Notes: generated by a model not told the origin, from the letters alone. A stretch of 24,251 bases of DNA from an archaeon (GCA_021792315.1 JAJYUX010000015.1:1-24251), one strand, 5' to 3'; shown: positions 7,007-15,234, counted from the first letter of the stretch. Numbers and translations: made by a program.

Positions 7007-8281
7007 TTGCGACATAATTTGAAAACCGAAAGTTCATTTGATAATGCGCTTGCACAGCTCGCGTCAATAACTGATATTGTTTCGATAGATCCTGAATATT
7101 ATGAAATTCTGAAGAGTCCTCGAAGGGAAGTAACAGTCTCGCTACCATTGAAGCTTACAAATGGATCAGCCGTTACCTTCACCGGCTACCGCGTTCAACA
7201 CAACAACGCCCGTGGTCCTTACAAAGGTGGGATCAGATATCATCAGAGTGTCTCATTGGATGAAGTGAAAGCCCTCTCCATGTGGATGACTTGGAAGACT
7301 GCCCTGATCAATATTCCTTTCGGAGGGGCGAAGGGAGGCATCGTGGTCGATCCATACAAGCTAACGAAAGATGACCTAGAGCGACTGACGAGAAAATACA
7401 TTTCGACGATCGAAAGAGATATTGGTCCTGAGATCGATATTCCTGCACCCGACATCAACACAAATTCCCAGACTATGGCCTGGATAATGAATGAATATTC
7501 GCGGATGCACGGACACAACGTTCCTACTTGTGTTACTGGAAAACCAGTTGAGATTGGTGGATCAGAGGGAAGGGTCGCTGCAACAGGGAGAGGAGTTGCA
7601 ATATGTGTCAGAGAGGCAGTCAAGAAATATCTTCGCAGGGATGTGAAGGATATCTCAGTTGCAGTTCAGGGATTTGGCAATGTCGGTTCTAACACGGTCA
7701 GAACGTTGATGGAGATGGGTGCAAAAGTGGTGGCGATAAGCGATGTGTATGGCGGAGCCAAACCTCTGGGCCGAAAGGGGTACTTTGAACAATCATTTGC
7801 TTCTCTCGAAGACACCACTGCCAAGTCGGGCTCGATAACCAGAATATCCGGAGTGGAGCAAATATCAAATGAAGAATTACTTGAATTCGAGGCGGACGTC
7901 CTAATACCCGCTGCATTAGAGAATCAAATCAACGAGACAAATGCCAACAAGATACGCGCATCCATGATAGTCGAAGCTGCGAATGGACCTACCTCTCCAT
8001 TCGCCGATAAGTTGCTTGCAAAGCGCGGAATCAAACTGATTCCTGATATACTTGCAAACTCAGGTGGAGTTCTCGTTTCCTATTTCGAGTGGGTTCAGAA
8101 TTTAAGTAGAGATCATTGGTCGGAGGAACAGGTGAATGCCAGGCTTGAGGATAAGATGGTTCACGCATTCAACGAAGTGGTATCCCTGGCTGAGAAAGAT
8201 AATATAGATCTGCGACGTGCAGCCTTGGCGCTTGCGGTCTGGAGAGTAGTGGATGCTATGAAGCTCTCAGGTTGGCATTGA
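7007..8281 (+). CDS. gdhA: Glutamate dehydrogenase (Glu/Leu/Phe/Val dehydrogenase family)
   Basis: A 424-residue enzyme interconverting glutamate and 2-oxoglutarate plus ammonia, a central nitrogen assimilation or catabolic step. Visible signatures are GPYKGGIRYH (70-79), MTWKTALINIPFGGAKGGI with the catalytic lysine at about 109, PAPDINTN (146-153) and the Rossmann motif QGFGNVGSN (221-229). Length and motif order match the hexameric archaeal enzymes; cofactor preference cannot be read with confidence. The start is TTG at 7007 or TTG at 7019. The TATA box spacing favours a leaderless message starting near 7015 and hence TTG 7019. It is convergent with the CcdC-like gene, overlapping 15 bases at the tails. 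Confidence 0.96.
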   Translation: MRHNLKTESSFDNALAQLASITDIVSIDPEYYEILKSPRREVTVSLPLKLTNGSAVTFTGYRVQHNNARGPYKGGIRYHQSVSLDEVKALSMWMTWKTALINIPFGGAKGGIVVDPYKLTKDDLERLTRKYISTIERDIGPEIDIPAPDINTNSQTMAWIMNEYSRMHGHNVPTCVTGKPVEIGGSEGRVAATGRGVAICVREAVKKYLRRDVKDISVAVQGFGNVGSNTVRTLMEMGAKVVAISDVYGGAKPLGRKGYFEQSFASLEDTTAKSGSITRISGVEQISNEELLEFEADVLIPAALENQINETNANKIRASMIVEAANGPTSPFADKLLAKRGIKLIPDILANSGGVLVSYFEWVQNLSRDHWSEEQVNARLEDKMVHAFNEVVSLAEKDNIDLRRAALALAVWRVVDAMKLSGWH

Positions 8282-9037
8282 TGGGGTGCTTTCACCCTCT
8301 CCGCTCAAGGTCTCTAATGTTTCTTTGCCCTTCTTTATTGTAAGATACTTCTTCAATATTCGCATATTCCTTCCAAATAGCAGGCCGGCTCCTGCTACAA
8401 GAATAAGGTCCGTCAAAATTGTCGCCGAAATTGTGGTTCCACTTACTGTCAATTGGGTCGGACCAAACGACAGGAAATTTGGACCAATATAGATGTAGCC
8501 AATCGCAATTCTCGCTATCAATCCGATGATGTAAATCGCATAGATTGGAACTCCACCCTTGGAGTAAATTGAACCGTCTGCAGCCTTCCAGAAAATGAGC
8601 CGATGTCTTGCCACTCCGAATGCAAGTACCATAGTCACTACGAAAAGAACAGGGTAAGCAAGAAAATACTCAAACGGAATCGGGAGAAATAATGAACCCG
8701 AAAGAACAAGTGCAGCAAAGACAACATAGTATGCAGAAAAGCCGATTGTTCTTGCAACACTCACCTTACTGCCATTGATTATTCTCCTCATTCGGATCAG
8801 TACGATAATGAATAGGAGTATCACAAAATAAAGAGTGGAGCTTGATGAATTGCTCGCAGTGGCCGACAACGACGAAACCAAAACTGGCATGGAGCTTGAG
8901 CTATTAATTCTTGTGATTACTGCGCAATTGCCATTGACGGAGATTTCGCACTGGATATAGTTATATGCACAAGTCGAAATATTGTAAACAAACGCTCCGC
9001 GTCTAGTCGAGTTCGTGATTTCTTGTGGGAAACCCAT
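8267..9037 (-). CDS. Multi-pass membrane protein, possibly CcdC/DUF1453-like
   Basis: A frame of 256 residues with about five hydrophobic helices. The segment RMRRIINGSKVS, then RLIFWKAADGSIYSKGG, then IYIIGLIARIAIG resembles the CcdC/DUF1453 family (weak, from memory); function is unknown. The start is uncertain: ATG 9037 would overlap the divergent ABC gene by 13 bases. ATG 8890 (M-P-V-L-V-S-S-L) gives 207 residues beginning just before the first helix. A TATA-like CATATAACTATATCC on the minus strand at about 8967-8953 would start transcription near 8936, between these two. The extra N-terminal part has three cysteines, so it may yet be real. The C-terminus is basic, then acidic. Confidence 0.65.
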   Translation of the reverse strand: MGFPQEITNSTRRGAFVYNISTCAYNYIQCEISVNGNCAVITRINSSSSMPVLVSSLSATASNSSSSTLYFVILLFIIVLIRMRRIINGSKVSVARTIGFSAYYVVFAALVLSGSLFLPIPFEYFLAYPVLFVVTMVLAFGVARHRLIFWKAADGSIYSKGGVPIYAIYIIGLIARIAIGYIYIGPNFLSFGPTQLTVSGTTISATILTDLILVAGAGLLFGRNMRILKKYLTIKKGKETLETLSGEGESTPSMPT

Positions 9038-9975
9038 CCCTTGAAGCGATTAGTCTTTCGAAAAGATACGGTTCGTTTGTTGCACTTGCCAGTTTGAATC
9101 TGAAAATTGAAGGAGCAAAGTGTGTGGGTTTCCTCGGGCCCAATGGGGCGGGAAAGACTACGACACTCAAGCTCTTTACTGACATGATTAGGGCAACAGA
9201 AGGAAAAGCACTTATCAATGGAATCAATGTCCATGATAGCAAGCGCAAGGCTCTTGCCCATGTCGGTGATTTGATAGAAAGTCCTGAGATCTATCCGTCG
9301 TTCACCCCCAATGAGGCTCTCTCGATGGTTGCAGACCTGAGAGGAGTCCAAAAGTCCGATAAAAGTAAACGAATCGAAGAAGCTATTGCCGAGGTAAAGA
9401 TGGAGGAGTGGAAAAACAAGAAAGTCGGCAAGTTTTCAAAGGGTATGAAGCAGCGGATTAACATTGCCGCTGCTCTTTTGTCGGAACCGGACATAATAAT
9501 TCTCGACGAACCCACTACCGGGTTGGACCCTAGAGGAATGGCGGAAGTTCGAGATATAGTCAAATCACTCAAGAAGAAGAATAGATTGATCTTCATGAGC
9601 TCGCACCTTCTGCCTGAAGTGTCTGACGTGTGTGACGAGGTGGCCATGATAGATCATGGAAAATTACTGGTCTACGACAAGCTCGAAAATGTGACTTCTA
9701 AGTTCTCCGGCGACGGGGGCTCTATCGTGGACGCTGGCTTTTCTAGAACCGTAGATGATAGTAGTATCATGCAGAATGTTTCTTCACTTCCAGGAGTCAT
9801 TGCTGTGGAGAAGATGGATTCAAGAAACTTGCGAATAAAATTCGCAGGGGGAAGCGCAGGACAAGAGCAGCTCCTATCGAATCTTGCTTCAATGCGAATG
9901 GGTTTGCTGAGTTTCCGGGCGTCATCGTCCGCTCTGGAGGACACTTATCTCAATCTGATCAAGGACACACTGTGA
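9025..9975 (+). CDS. ABC transporter ATP-binding subunit (ABC-2 type)
   Basis: A 316-residue ATPase. Walker A GPNGAGKT at 38-45, signature FSKGMKQR at 137-144, Walker B IIILDEP at 157-163, D-loop GLDP, and switch His194 in SSHLLPEV. The extra 90 C-terminal residues are typical of exporter ATPases of the drug/antibiotic, CcmA and NatA type. It pairs with the permease that begins immediately after its stop. GTG at 9025 puts the first conserved strand (LEAISLSKRYG) at the right distance. No Shine-Dalgarno is visible. The substrate is unknown. Confidence 0.95.
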   Translation: MGNPSLEAISLSKRYGSFVALASLNLKIEGAKCVGFLGPNGAGKTTTLKLFTDMIRATEGKALINGINVHDSKRKALAHVGDLIESPEIYPSFTPNEALSMVADLRGVQKSDKSKRIEEAIAEVKMEEWKNKKVGKFSKGMKQRINIAAALLSEPDIIILDEPTTGLDPRGMAEVRDIVKSLKKKNRLIFMSSHLLPEVSDVCDEVAMIDHGKLLVYDKLENVTSKFSGDGGSIVDAGFSRTVDDSSIMQNVSSLPGVIAVEKMDSRNLRIKFAGGSAGQEQLLSNLASMRMGLLSFRASSSALEDTYLNLIKDTL

Positions 9976-10848
9976 TTGAAAATGAGCATTACAACGGACA
10001 ATGCATCTCTAGAAGGAAATAAGCTTCCATCGAGCTTGCAGCAGGTCGGCATTATCACGAAAAATGAGATGCTGAATTATTTCAGATCGCGCAGATTCTT
10101 GATACTGCTGGTAATCGACCTTATCATTTCTAGCCTTCTGACCTTTGCTATCTGGCACGATGGAATCTCGAATGTGGCAACTGATGCCCTTGGCTTCTAT
10201 TCCACTTGGTGGGGAATTGCGGCAAATCTGATGATAGTATTCTGTGCCGTTTTCTTTGGAGGTGACGCAATATCTGGAGAATTCCAGAACAAAACAGGGT
10301 ACTTCCTAGTTGGAAATCCAGTTAGAAGATCCTCAATATACATTGGCAAGTGGATTGCTGCGTTCGTTGCATCTTTGATCATCATGGGCATATTTACAGC
10401 CATAGCTATTGCAAACGGGTCTGGGTATTTTGGAGCGGTTCTTCCGAATAGATTTGTGGAAGCTCTCGGTTTCACCATCCTCTACCTCATTTCGGCGCTT
10501 GGATTCACTTTCTTCTTCAGCTCAGTCTTCAAAACGAGTGCGATGTCAATAATGGTGACCGTAATACTGCTCCTATTCGGCTTTCTACTGATCGACGAGC
10601 TACTAACCAATCTTGTGCATATCGAGCCTTGGTTCTCCCTTAGTTATGGATCTGGAATAATCTCTGATGTGATGACCGTCCCATATCCTCAGCACATCTC
10701 CTCGGGCCATGTTAGCCCTTCAGGTAACGGCCCTATAATTTCGACATATCATGCCACAATACTCGAGGGAATCGCCATAATGGTGATCTACTTTGTGGTA
10801 ACAGCAATCGTAGGTTTGTATCTCTTCGAGAGAAAAGAATTCAACTAG
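9976..10848 (+). CDS. ABC-2 type transporter permease
   Basis: A 290-residue membrane protein with six predicted helices. A cytoplasmic N-terminus precedes the EMLNYFRSRRF amphipathic entry typical of ABC-2 permeases. TTG 9976 directly abuts the ATPase stop; ATG 9982 is two codons later. One ATPase and one permease would form a dimeric exporter. The large loop at about 228-255 between the last two helices is Gly/Pro/His-containing. No substrate is indicated. Confidence 0.9.
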   Translation: MKMSITTDNASLEGNKLPSSLQQVGIITKNEMLNYFRSRRFLILLVIDLIISSLLTFAIWHDGISNVATDALGFYSTWWGIAANLMIVFCAVFFGGDAISGEFQNKTGYFLVGNPVRRSSIYIGKWIAAFVASLIIMGIFTAIAIANGSGYFGAVLPNRFVEALGFTILYLISALGFTFFFSSVFKTSAMSIMVTVILLLFGFLLIDELLTNLVHIEPWFSLSYGSGIISDVMTVPYPQHISSGHVSPSGNGPIISTYHATILEGIAIMVIYFVVTAIVGLYLFERKEFN

Positions 10849-10853
10849 GGCAT

Positions 10854-11060
10854 CTAATATGCCGGAGTCTCGCTCTGAGCTCTTTTCGCGAATTTCCGTC
10901 CCTCGCGTATTGCGTTCCACAAAGCAAATAGTAGTCCCGCTATGAAGAGAACGATAAAGATCTCGCCAGTAAACATGGTGTAAGCTGGAAGTTCGACAAG
11001 AACGACTACAAGACCGAACGCCCCTAATAAGAAGAGAAGAAGCGTGGTTCCTGACTTCAT
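10854..11060 (-). CDS. Small two-helix membrane protein
   Basis: A 68-residue protein with two hydrophobic helices (about 5-25 and 30-50) and a basic C-terminal tail (REGRKFAKRAQ). Function is unknown. The ATG at 11060 is 25-30 bases after minus-strand AATTTATAAG, consistent with a leaderless transcript whose promoter overlaps the stop of the flavin reductase gene. It is convergent with the permease. Confidence 0.7.
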   Translation of the reverse strand: MKSGTTLLLFLLGAFGLVVVLVELPAYTMFTGEIFIVLFIAGLLFALWNAIREGRKFAKRAQSETPAY

Positions 11061-11086
11061 TCCAGATGCGAACGAGAATTCTATAC

Positions 11087-11096
11087 CTTATAAATT
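11087..11096 (-). promoter_or_regulatory. TATA box for the 68-aa membrane protein
   Basis: Minus-strand AATTTATAAG centred about 31 bases before the ATG at 11060. It overlaps the terminal codons of the upstream flavin reductase gene. Confidence 0.6.
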
Positions 11097-11588
11097 AAGT
11101 CCCGCATAGTTTCTGTTCAAGTAAAGCAGGGGACGCTTTTCTTCACCCTGAACATCTATAGCTTCTCCGAAGAATATTGTGTGGTCGCCTTCAAGGAGAT
11201 CATGTGTAATCTTGCAATCGATATAACCAAGGCATCCTCTTATTATCGGACTACCGCCCTTTCCGATGCAATAATCCAGATCAGCGAATCGGCTTGCCTC
11301 TCCTGTAAGCGAAAATTTTTCCCCAACAGCGCGCTGGCCCTCCGCAAGTATATTGACGCAAAACCTTCCTGATTTCTTGAAAAGATCCGTAGCAGAACTC
11401 TCGTTTCTTACGCAGAATAGGACTAATGGAGGGTCTAGAGAAACTGAAGTGAAGGCAGTTATTGTCAAACCGAAGAGCTCTCCTGTGTTCAGGGCGCCTG
11501 TAACGACAGTGACGTGACTTGCAAAATGCCTCATTATGTTCCTGATGTCCACTTTCAAGGGCGGTCTTGGTTTAATCGGATCAGACAT
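11088..11588 (-). CDS. Flavin reductase-like FMN-binding protein
   Basis: A 166-residue split-barrel protein of the flavin reductase (HpaC/DIM6/NTAB) family: IMRHFASHVTVVTG, GLTITAFTSVSLDPPLVLFCV, FCVNILAEGQ, then GDHTIFFGEAIDV and a terminal PLLYLNRNYAGL. It would bind FMN and reduce it with NAD(P)H, or deliver reduced flavin to an oxygenase partner, which is not in the window. The ATG at 11588 lies 11 bases after the expected start from TATA-like ACATATATTT (minus, 11630-11621). Confidence 0.92.
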   Translation of the reverse strand: MSDPIKPRPPLKVDIRNIMRHFASHVTVVTGALNTGELFGLTITAFTSVSLDPPLVLFCVRNESSATDLFKKSGRFCVNILAEGQRAVGEKFSLTGEASRFADLDYCIGKGGSPIIRGCLGYIDCKITHDLLEGDHTIFFGEAIDVQGEEKRPLLYLNRNYAGLNL

Positions 11589-11620
11589 ACAGAGATTGCA
11601 CCGTTCTGAACAGATAGGCG

Positions 11621-11630
11621 AAATATATGT
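11621..11630 (-). promoter_or_regulatory. TATA box for flavin reductase
   Basis: Minus-strand ACATATATTT centred 37 bases before the ATG at 11588. Confidence 0.6.
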
Positions 11631-11639
11631 TTGGGCTAG

Positions 11640-11729
11640 CTAGAGTACATCGTAAATCAGGATAATGACGAATATCACGACGAATATCGCAATCGCGAAC
11701 CCCAACCAAATCCAGTCAGACAATTTCAT
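11640..11729 (-). CDS. 29-aa single-helix membrane microprotein
   Basis: ATG at 11729 to TAG at 11642-11640. The product begins MKLSDWIWLGFAIAI and is almost entirely one hydrophobic helix with an acidic end (IYDVL). Such proteins often escape annotation. The start context AAAAATGAAA is plausible but no clear TATA box or Shine-Dalgarno is seen. The helix of exactly membrane length and the clean start and stop argue for a real gene; its shortness leaves doubt. Confidence 0.45.
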   Translation of the reverse strand: MKLSDWIWLGFAIAIFVVIFVIILIYDVL

Positions 11730-11795
11730 TTTTGGCGTGCTATCATCGGTATCTGCCTTCACAGATTATCAGCTTCGAAGTATCTTGGAACCTCC

Positions 11796-11802
11796 TTTTA
11801 TC
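11796..11802 (+). promoter_or_regulatory. TATA-like element for the 122-aa gene
   Basis: TTTTATC centred about 29 bases before the in-frame TTG at 11828. Confidence 0.35.
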
Positions 11803-11827
11803 TTTGAAGTCTGGGACTCCCCTTAAA

Positions 11828-12193
11828 TTGCAACAAAAAGATAGAGAGAAACTGTTTGTTCCGCCGACCAGAGAGAGAGGATTGAGGAAAAATGGAGATA
11901 CAGTTGCCGGATATCCATTTGCTTTTTTCGGTGTCCCAACATTCATACATTCGAAGAAGGTTGAACTCTTGGGCAACACCTGGCGAGAAAAGGAGTCTGA
12001 TTGCGGAGGTCTTTTGAAAGTAGTGAGGATCTGGATAAACGACCTACCTTCAGGGTATGAAGTTGTTCTTGGCATGCAATGCCAAGACTGCAAATACACC
12101 GATTCAATCATGATCCCTTATTCGGGCCACAAGCAGCTCTTCAATAGCACATCGCGGCGGACCTGGGCGCTGAAAGAACCCCACTCACACTAG
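11828..12193 (+). CDS. Hypothetical protein (weak coding call)
   Basis: An open frame runs to TAG at 12193 and could begin as far upstream as TTG 11732. I prefer TTG 11828 because a TATA-like element sits 26-30 bases before it, giving 121 residues. The product has no signal peptide or membrane helix. A GMQCQDCKY stretch gives one CxxC pair, and I do not recognise a family. The opposite strand also has an open frame here (12111-11743), but its product is Ser/Pro/Phe-rich and looks like a shadow. It ends convergently against the HAD gene, overlapping nine bases. Confidence 0.4.
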   Translation: MQQKDREKLFVPPTRERGLRKNGDTVAGYPFAFFGVPTFIHSKKVELLGNTWREKESDCGGLLKVVRIWINDLPSGYEVVLGMQCQDCKYTDSIMIPYSGHKQLFNSTSRRTWALKEPHSH

Positions 12194-12826
12194 ATCATTT
12201 GCCTTTAGAATCGTATTTGCGACATCCATAAAGTCGTGTGTATCAAGTGAAACATCCGCTTCTTCAAAAACCACACTATCGCTGCAGTTCAGAGCCACTG
12301 AATAACCTACAGTGCGAAATGTAGCTATATCATTTCTGCTGTCGCCAACGTGTGCACAGTTTTCGAGTTCTATTCCTTTTTCTGAACAGTATTTTTCCAA
12401 GAACTCCAGCTTATCTTCTGGAATCTCTTTGATTCTTCCCAAGAAGTCGCTTCCGTTCAAGTCGAATGAGAGTGAAACATCACTCCCTATTCCAAACTTT
12501 CTTGTGAAGAATAACTGAAACGGGTTCAGCGAAAGCATTTGAACCTCGAATCCAGTATCTTGGAGTAATTTGACTCCCTTGTCTAGCCTCTTAAGGATTG
12601 GACCTCTGGCAAGCTCCGCGTATGACTTTGCCAAGCTAAATTTTTGCAAGATTGGAGCCTGCCTAATGTTCAATTCTCTCTCAGAGATTTTCCCATCACG
12701 ATAATCTGCGTGGAACTTGTCCAATTCTTCTGAAATGCCGAGAATCCTGTTCAGAAACAGAACAGAGTTTCCCATAAACAAAGTGTGGTCCAAATCTAGA
12801 GTGACTAGACGAAAGCCGTTCTTCAT
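12185..12826 (-). CDS. HAD-superfamily phosphatase, phosphoserine phosphatase-like
   Basis: A 213-residue enzyme with DLDHTL at 11-16 (nucleophile Asp11, acid/base Asp13), a helical cap (about 20-85), LSLNPF at 98-103 as motif II, Lys139 as the motif III lysine, and HVGDSRND at 159-166 as motif IV. This fits SerB-like C1-cap HAD phosphatases acting on a small phosphomonoester; the substrate is not determined. It lies 21 bases after a small membrane-protein gene in the same direction and is probably cotranscribed from the promoter near 13059. Confidence 0.88.
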   Translation of the reverse strand: MKNGFRLVTLDLDHTLFMGNSVLFLNRILGISEELDKFHADYRDGKISERELNIRQAPILQKFSLAKSYAELARGPILKRLDKGVKLLQDTGFEVQMLSLNPFQLFFTRKFGIGSDVSLSFDLNGSDFLGRIKEIPEDKLEFLEKYCSEKGIELENCAHVGDSRNDIATFRTVGYSVALNCSDSVVFEEADVSLDTHDFMDVANTILKANDLV

Positions 12827-12847
12827 AAATCGAAATGATCTGATTCC

Positions 12848-13036
12848 TTAGCTATTATTCTTGGTGTTTCGTTCCCCTTCTTCTTTCTGCACTGGCTTCC
12901 TGTTGGCACCCATCAGATAGAGACCTACGATAAATGCAACGACGGCTAGAGCAAGAAGGACGATGCTTCCAGTAACATAGGCCAAGATGAGAGCCGCTAG
13001 TCCTATAATTGCGACCATTAGCCTTCCAAACTTCAA
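12848..13036 (-). CDS. Small two-helix membrane protein, first gene of HAD operon
   Basis: A 62-residue protein with two hydrophobic helices (about 5-22 and 24-43) and a charged C-terminal tail (NRKPVQKEEGERNTKNN). Function is unknown. TTG 13036 or ATG 13018 may start it. The TATA-like element at 13063-13054 favours 13036 on a leaderless message. A HAD phosphatase follows after 21 bases. Confidence 0.65.
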   Translation of the reverse strand: MKFGRLMVAIIGLAALILAYVTGSIVLLALAVVAFIVGLYLMGANRKPVQKEEGERNTKNNS

Positions 13037-13053
13037 AAAAAACTCTAACCCTC

Positions 13054-13063
13054 TTTTTAAATT
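13054..13063 (-). promoter_or_regulatory. TATA box for the membrane protein-HAD operon
   Basis: Minus-strand AATTTAAAAA centred about 22-26 bases before TTG 13036. Confidence 0.55.
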
Positions 13064-13327
13064 CTCATGTTTCTTTCTTAAAGCTTAAGTTACTTCAAGG
13101 TATCACTAGCTTGCACCTTTTGCGACTGGTGACTCTCATCTTCAGAAGACAAGATTCGTTCCAGCTAAAGATCGGAAACCAAGATACAAGTGAAGGTACA
13201 CGCTTGTACGGATAGCGTTCCCTTTCCGATCGAATTGTTCTTGATTGCGAATTGAACACCCTATTCATGGTACTTTCAGAGCAGGCCATTGTACGTTCTT
13301 CTGTTCATTTGTTTTCTAGCTCTGCTC

Positions 13328-13400
13328 TCATGGTTTCAGCTGAATTTGAGCTGTGCTGAGTTTACAGAGCTCGTTTCAAGAAGTTCTGCTGAAATCATGA
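13328..13400 (+). repeat. 73-base nested imperfect palindrome, possible structured RNA
   Basis: Arm 13328-13344 (TCATGGTTTCAGCTGAA) pairs with 13384-13400 (TTCTGCTGAAATCATGA) at 16 of 17 positions if read as plus-strand RNA, counting one G-U. Inside, GAGCTGT (13348-13354) pairs with ACAG...CTC (13364-13372) with a two-base bulge. The G-U favours plus-strand RNA, because the minus strand would have a C-A mismatch there. No flanking direct repeat is seen. Confidence 0.6.
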
Positions 13401-13586
13401 CATCATTGAAAATTGGAATATTTGTTTTCCTGCTTCTCTAACGAAAGATAAGGTAACATACACTCAATCGTATGCTACCATCCTCAAATGCTCTAAACTA
13501 CTCATAAGAGACAAAGCACTGTTCCGAAGGAGACCGCACGATACGTTCAAGCGCATTTTGCTAGACCGTAATAAGCAAGGCGGAAA

Positions 13587-13608
13587 GAGGGGCCCTACGG
13601 GCCCACTC
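13587..13608 (-). terminator. GC-rich hairpin, possible terminator of the coiled-coil gene
   Basis: GAG-T-GGGCCC, loop GTA, GGGCCC-CTC on the minus strand: nine base pairs with one bulged T. It lies 30 bases after the coiled-coil gene stop (13638) and is followed by CTTTCC, a poor U-run. On the plus strand it is followed by a T-rich stretch, so it could end a plus-strand transcript instead. Confidence 0.45.
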
Positions 13609-13637
13609 ATTGTCTTTTGAAATTTGAGATCAATTAG

Positions 13638-15227
13638 CTAGGATTTGTACCGGGGAGCGATAACAGCAACGATCTTCGTACGAAGCTCTTCACCTGCAAT
13701 GTTGTTTTCCCTAATCGACTTTAGTGACTCGGCGCTGGTGTCATCTGAAAGAGCCTCCTTGAACCATCGCTCAAAGTCGCCACACTTCATGTGATTCTGA
13801 ATTGTTTCGATTGGCGTCTGCTCTAGATCCTGAAGAAACTCTAATCCGCTCTTGGCACAGAAGACGGTGTTTGCAAAGACAAATCCTAAGCTAGAATCCA
13901 ATGTCTTCATTTCGATTGCTGTTGCGCCAACGTCCTGGGCGCTCTTGATTTCCGAAAGTTCTGCTTGGATCTCGGTAACCTCAGCCCTCGCGATATTGTT
14001 CTCTTGAGAAATATCTACTTGTGCCGGACCCTCTGAATCTATTCCTTCGGCAGGATCTTTCGCCACTTCAGCAACAGTAGGCTCTACAGCAGTTTCTTGG
14101 ACGGCAGGAACTTCACCATTAGTAGTTGTCGGCGTCTCGAGCTGTGGAGTTTCATTTACCACTGGAGTCTCGGCCATTGCTTGTTCACTCGGCGGCTCAG
14201 GTGTCGCCTCAACAGTAACAGCTTGCGTGGTTTCGACTGGAGTTGCTTGTGTGATCTGCTCGGTAACCTCAGGGATAGCCGCCGGTGCTGGACTGGAATT
14301 AGTCTCTGTCTCAGATTCTGCAATAGATTGTCCTGGAATATCAGGGGCCACGAGAGAGTGTGGTGTTTGTTCTACGATACTAGGTTGCGCTATCGGAGTT
14401 ATCGACTCGACAACTTGAGAGGTTTCAACGAGAATATCGGCAGTGATTGTCGATTCTTGTGTTTGCTCAACTGGAGCTGGAGGTTGCACTGCCGGGACCA
14501 TTTCAACAGACAAAGTCGATGCTTCCTTAGCTAGTAGTGCTATTTTTGCAGTAAGTTCTTCGTAATCAGAGAGAGGAACGTAATTCTCTAGTCTCGCCTC
14601 GAGTTCGCGGACTCTTGTCTCGCTACTGACAAGCTGGTCACGCGGAACGTATTGTGACAATGTCTTCTGCAGTGCTTCGAAGCTTTCCCGCGGGACGAAA
14701 TTGGCAAACTGGTTCTGAAGTATTATGTAATCTTCCCTTGGAACCATGGACTTCATCGTCTCGGCAAGGTCGTCACACCTCTTCTGAAGAGATGCGTATT
14801 CCGACTTTGACACCATATCCCTGACTTTTTCCTGAAGCTCATGAAGCTCAGATTGAGATTGATCGTAGAGGGTAGTAGGTACCATAGTCTGTGATAATCT
14901 TGAATTCAAAGCTTCAACCGCAGTCTTCTGACCCTCGATGATTAGATTCTGGTTTGTTATTGAGCTGCTAAGCGAGGCAACCGTTTCACCCTGTGACTTG
15001 ACCAAATTGGCCAGACTATTGACGGTCTCATTCATGGCGGCTGACTTTTGGTACTCGTCCTTTATTCTCTCATTCTCGGCATTAAGACCATCTATTGTGT
15101 TCTGCATCTTTGAGACCGCTTCTTGGTGGGTCTTTTTCGGGACCGATTGTTGGAGTTGCGCCTCCATTGCCCTGCATGTGAGAACTAGTCTTCGGACTTC
15201 GCTTGTAATCTCTTCAGCTCTGCTCAA
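13638..15227 (-). CDS. Coiled-coil protein with repeat rod, Pro/Thr/Glu linker and DUF5752-like C-terminus
   Basis: A 529-residue protein with three parts. Residues about 1-245 form a coiled coil. From about 115 it contains a recurring 15-22-residue unit with a V-P-[RTL]-x-x-[YF]-x-x-L-Q core (MVPREDYIILQ, FVPRESFEALQ, YVPRDQLV, YVPLSDYEEL). Residues about 250-400 are a low-complexity Pro/Thr/Glu/Val linker. Residues about 445-527 (LGFVFANTVFCAKSGLEFL, HMKCGDFERWFKEAL, GEELRTKIVAVI) match the DUF5752 pattern. There is no membrane helix. The role may be structural or nucleoid/cytoskeletal; this is an inference. The start is TTG 15227 with GAGGT just before it. A 7-bp inverted repeat at 15235-15256 sits at the expected transcription start. 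Confidence 0.85.
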   Translation of the reverse strand: MSRAEEITSEVRRLVLTCRAMEAQLQQSVPKKTHQEAVSKMQNTIDGLNAENERIKDEYQKSAAMNETVNSLANLVKSQGETVASLSSSITNQNLIIEGQKTAVEALNSRLSQTMVPTTLYDQSQSELHELQEKVRDMVSKSEYASLQKRCDDLAETMKSMVPREDYIILQNQFANFVPRESFEALQKTLSQYVPRDQLVSSETRVRELEARLENYVPLSDYEELTAKIALLAKEASTLSVEMVPAVQPPAPVEQTQESTITADILVETSQVVESITPIAQPSIVEQTPHSLVAPDIPGQSIAESETETNSSPAPAAIPEVTEQITQATPVETTQAVTVEATPEPPSEQAMAETPVVNETPQLETPTTTNGEVPAVQETAVEPTVAEVAKDPAEGIDSEGPAQVDISQENNIARAEVTEIQAELSEIKSAQDVGATAIEMKTLDSSLGFVFANTVFCAKSGLEFLQDLEQTPIETIQNHMKCGDFERWFKEALSDDTSAESLKSIRENNIAGEELRTKIVAVIAPRYKS

Positions 15228-15234
15228 ACCTCAT

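Larger units (their letters stand above)
13064..13637. other. Gene-free interval with two hairpins
   Basis: About 570 bases with no convincing coding frame on either strand; the short frames at 13009-13215 and 13095-13289 look like noise. It holds a 73-base extended palindrome (13328-13400) and a GC-rich hairpin (13587-13608). I see no tRNA, and no C/D-box pair with normal spacing. The length and structure make an untranslated RNA or old insertion remnant plausible. Confidence 0.5.

Noticed and set aside
11743..12111. 122-codon minus-strand frame
   Set aside because: Composition is Ser/Pro/Phe-rich with no promoter; it looks like the shadow of the plus-strand frame.
13328..13400. C/D-box guide RNA
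   Set aside because: Box C-like and D-like strings are present but their spacing does not fit two guide regions.
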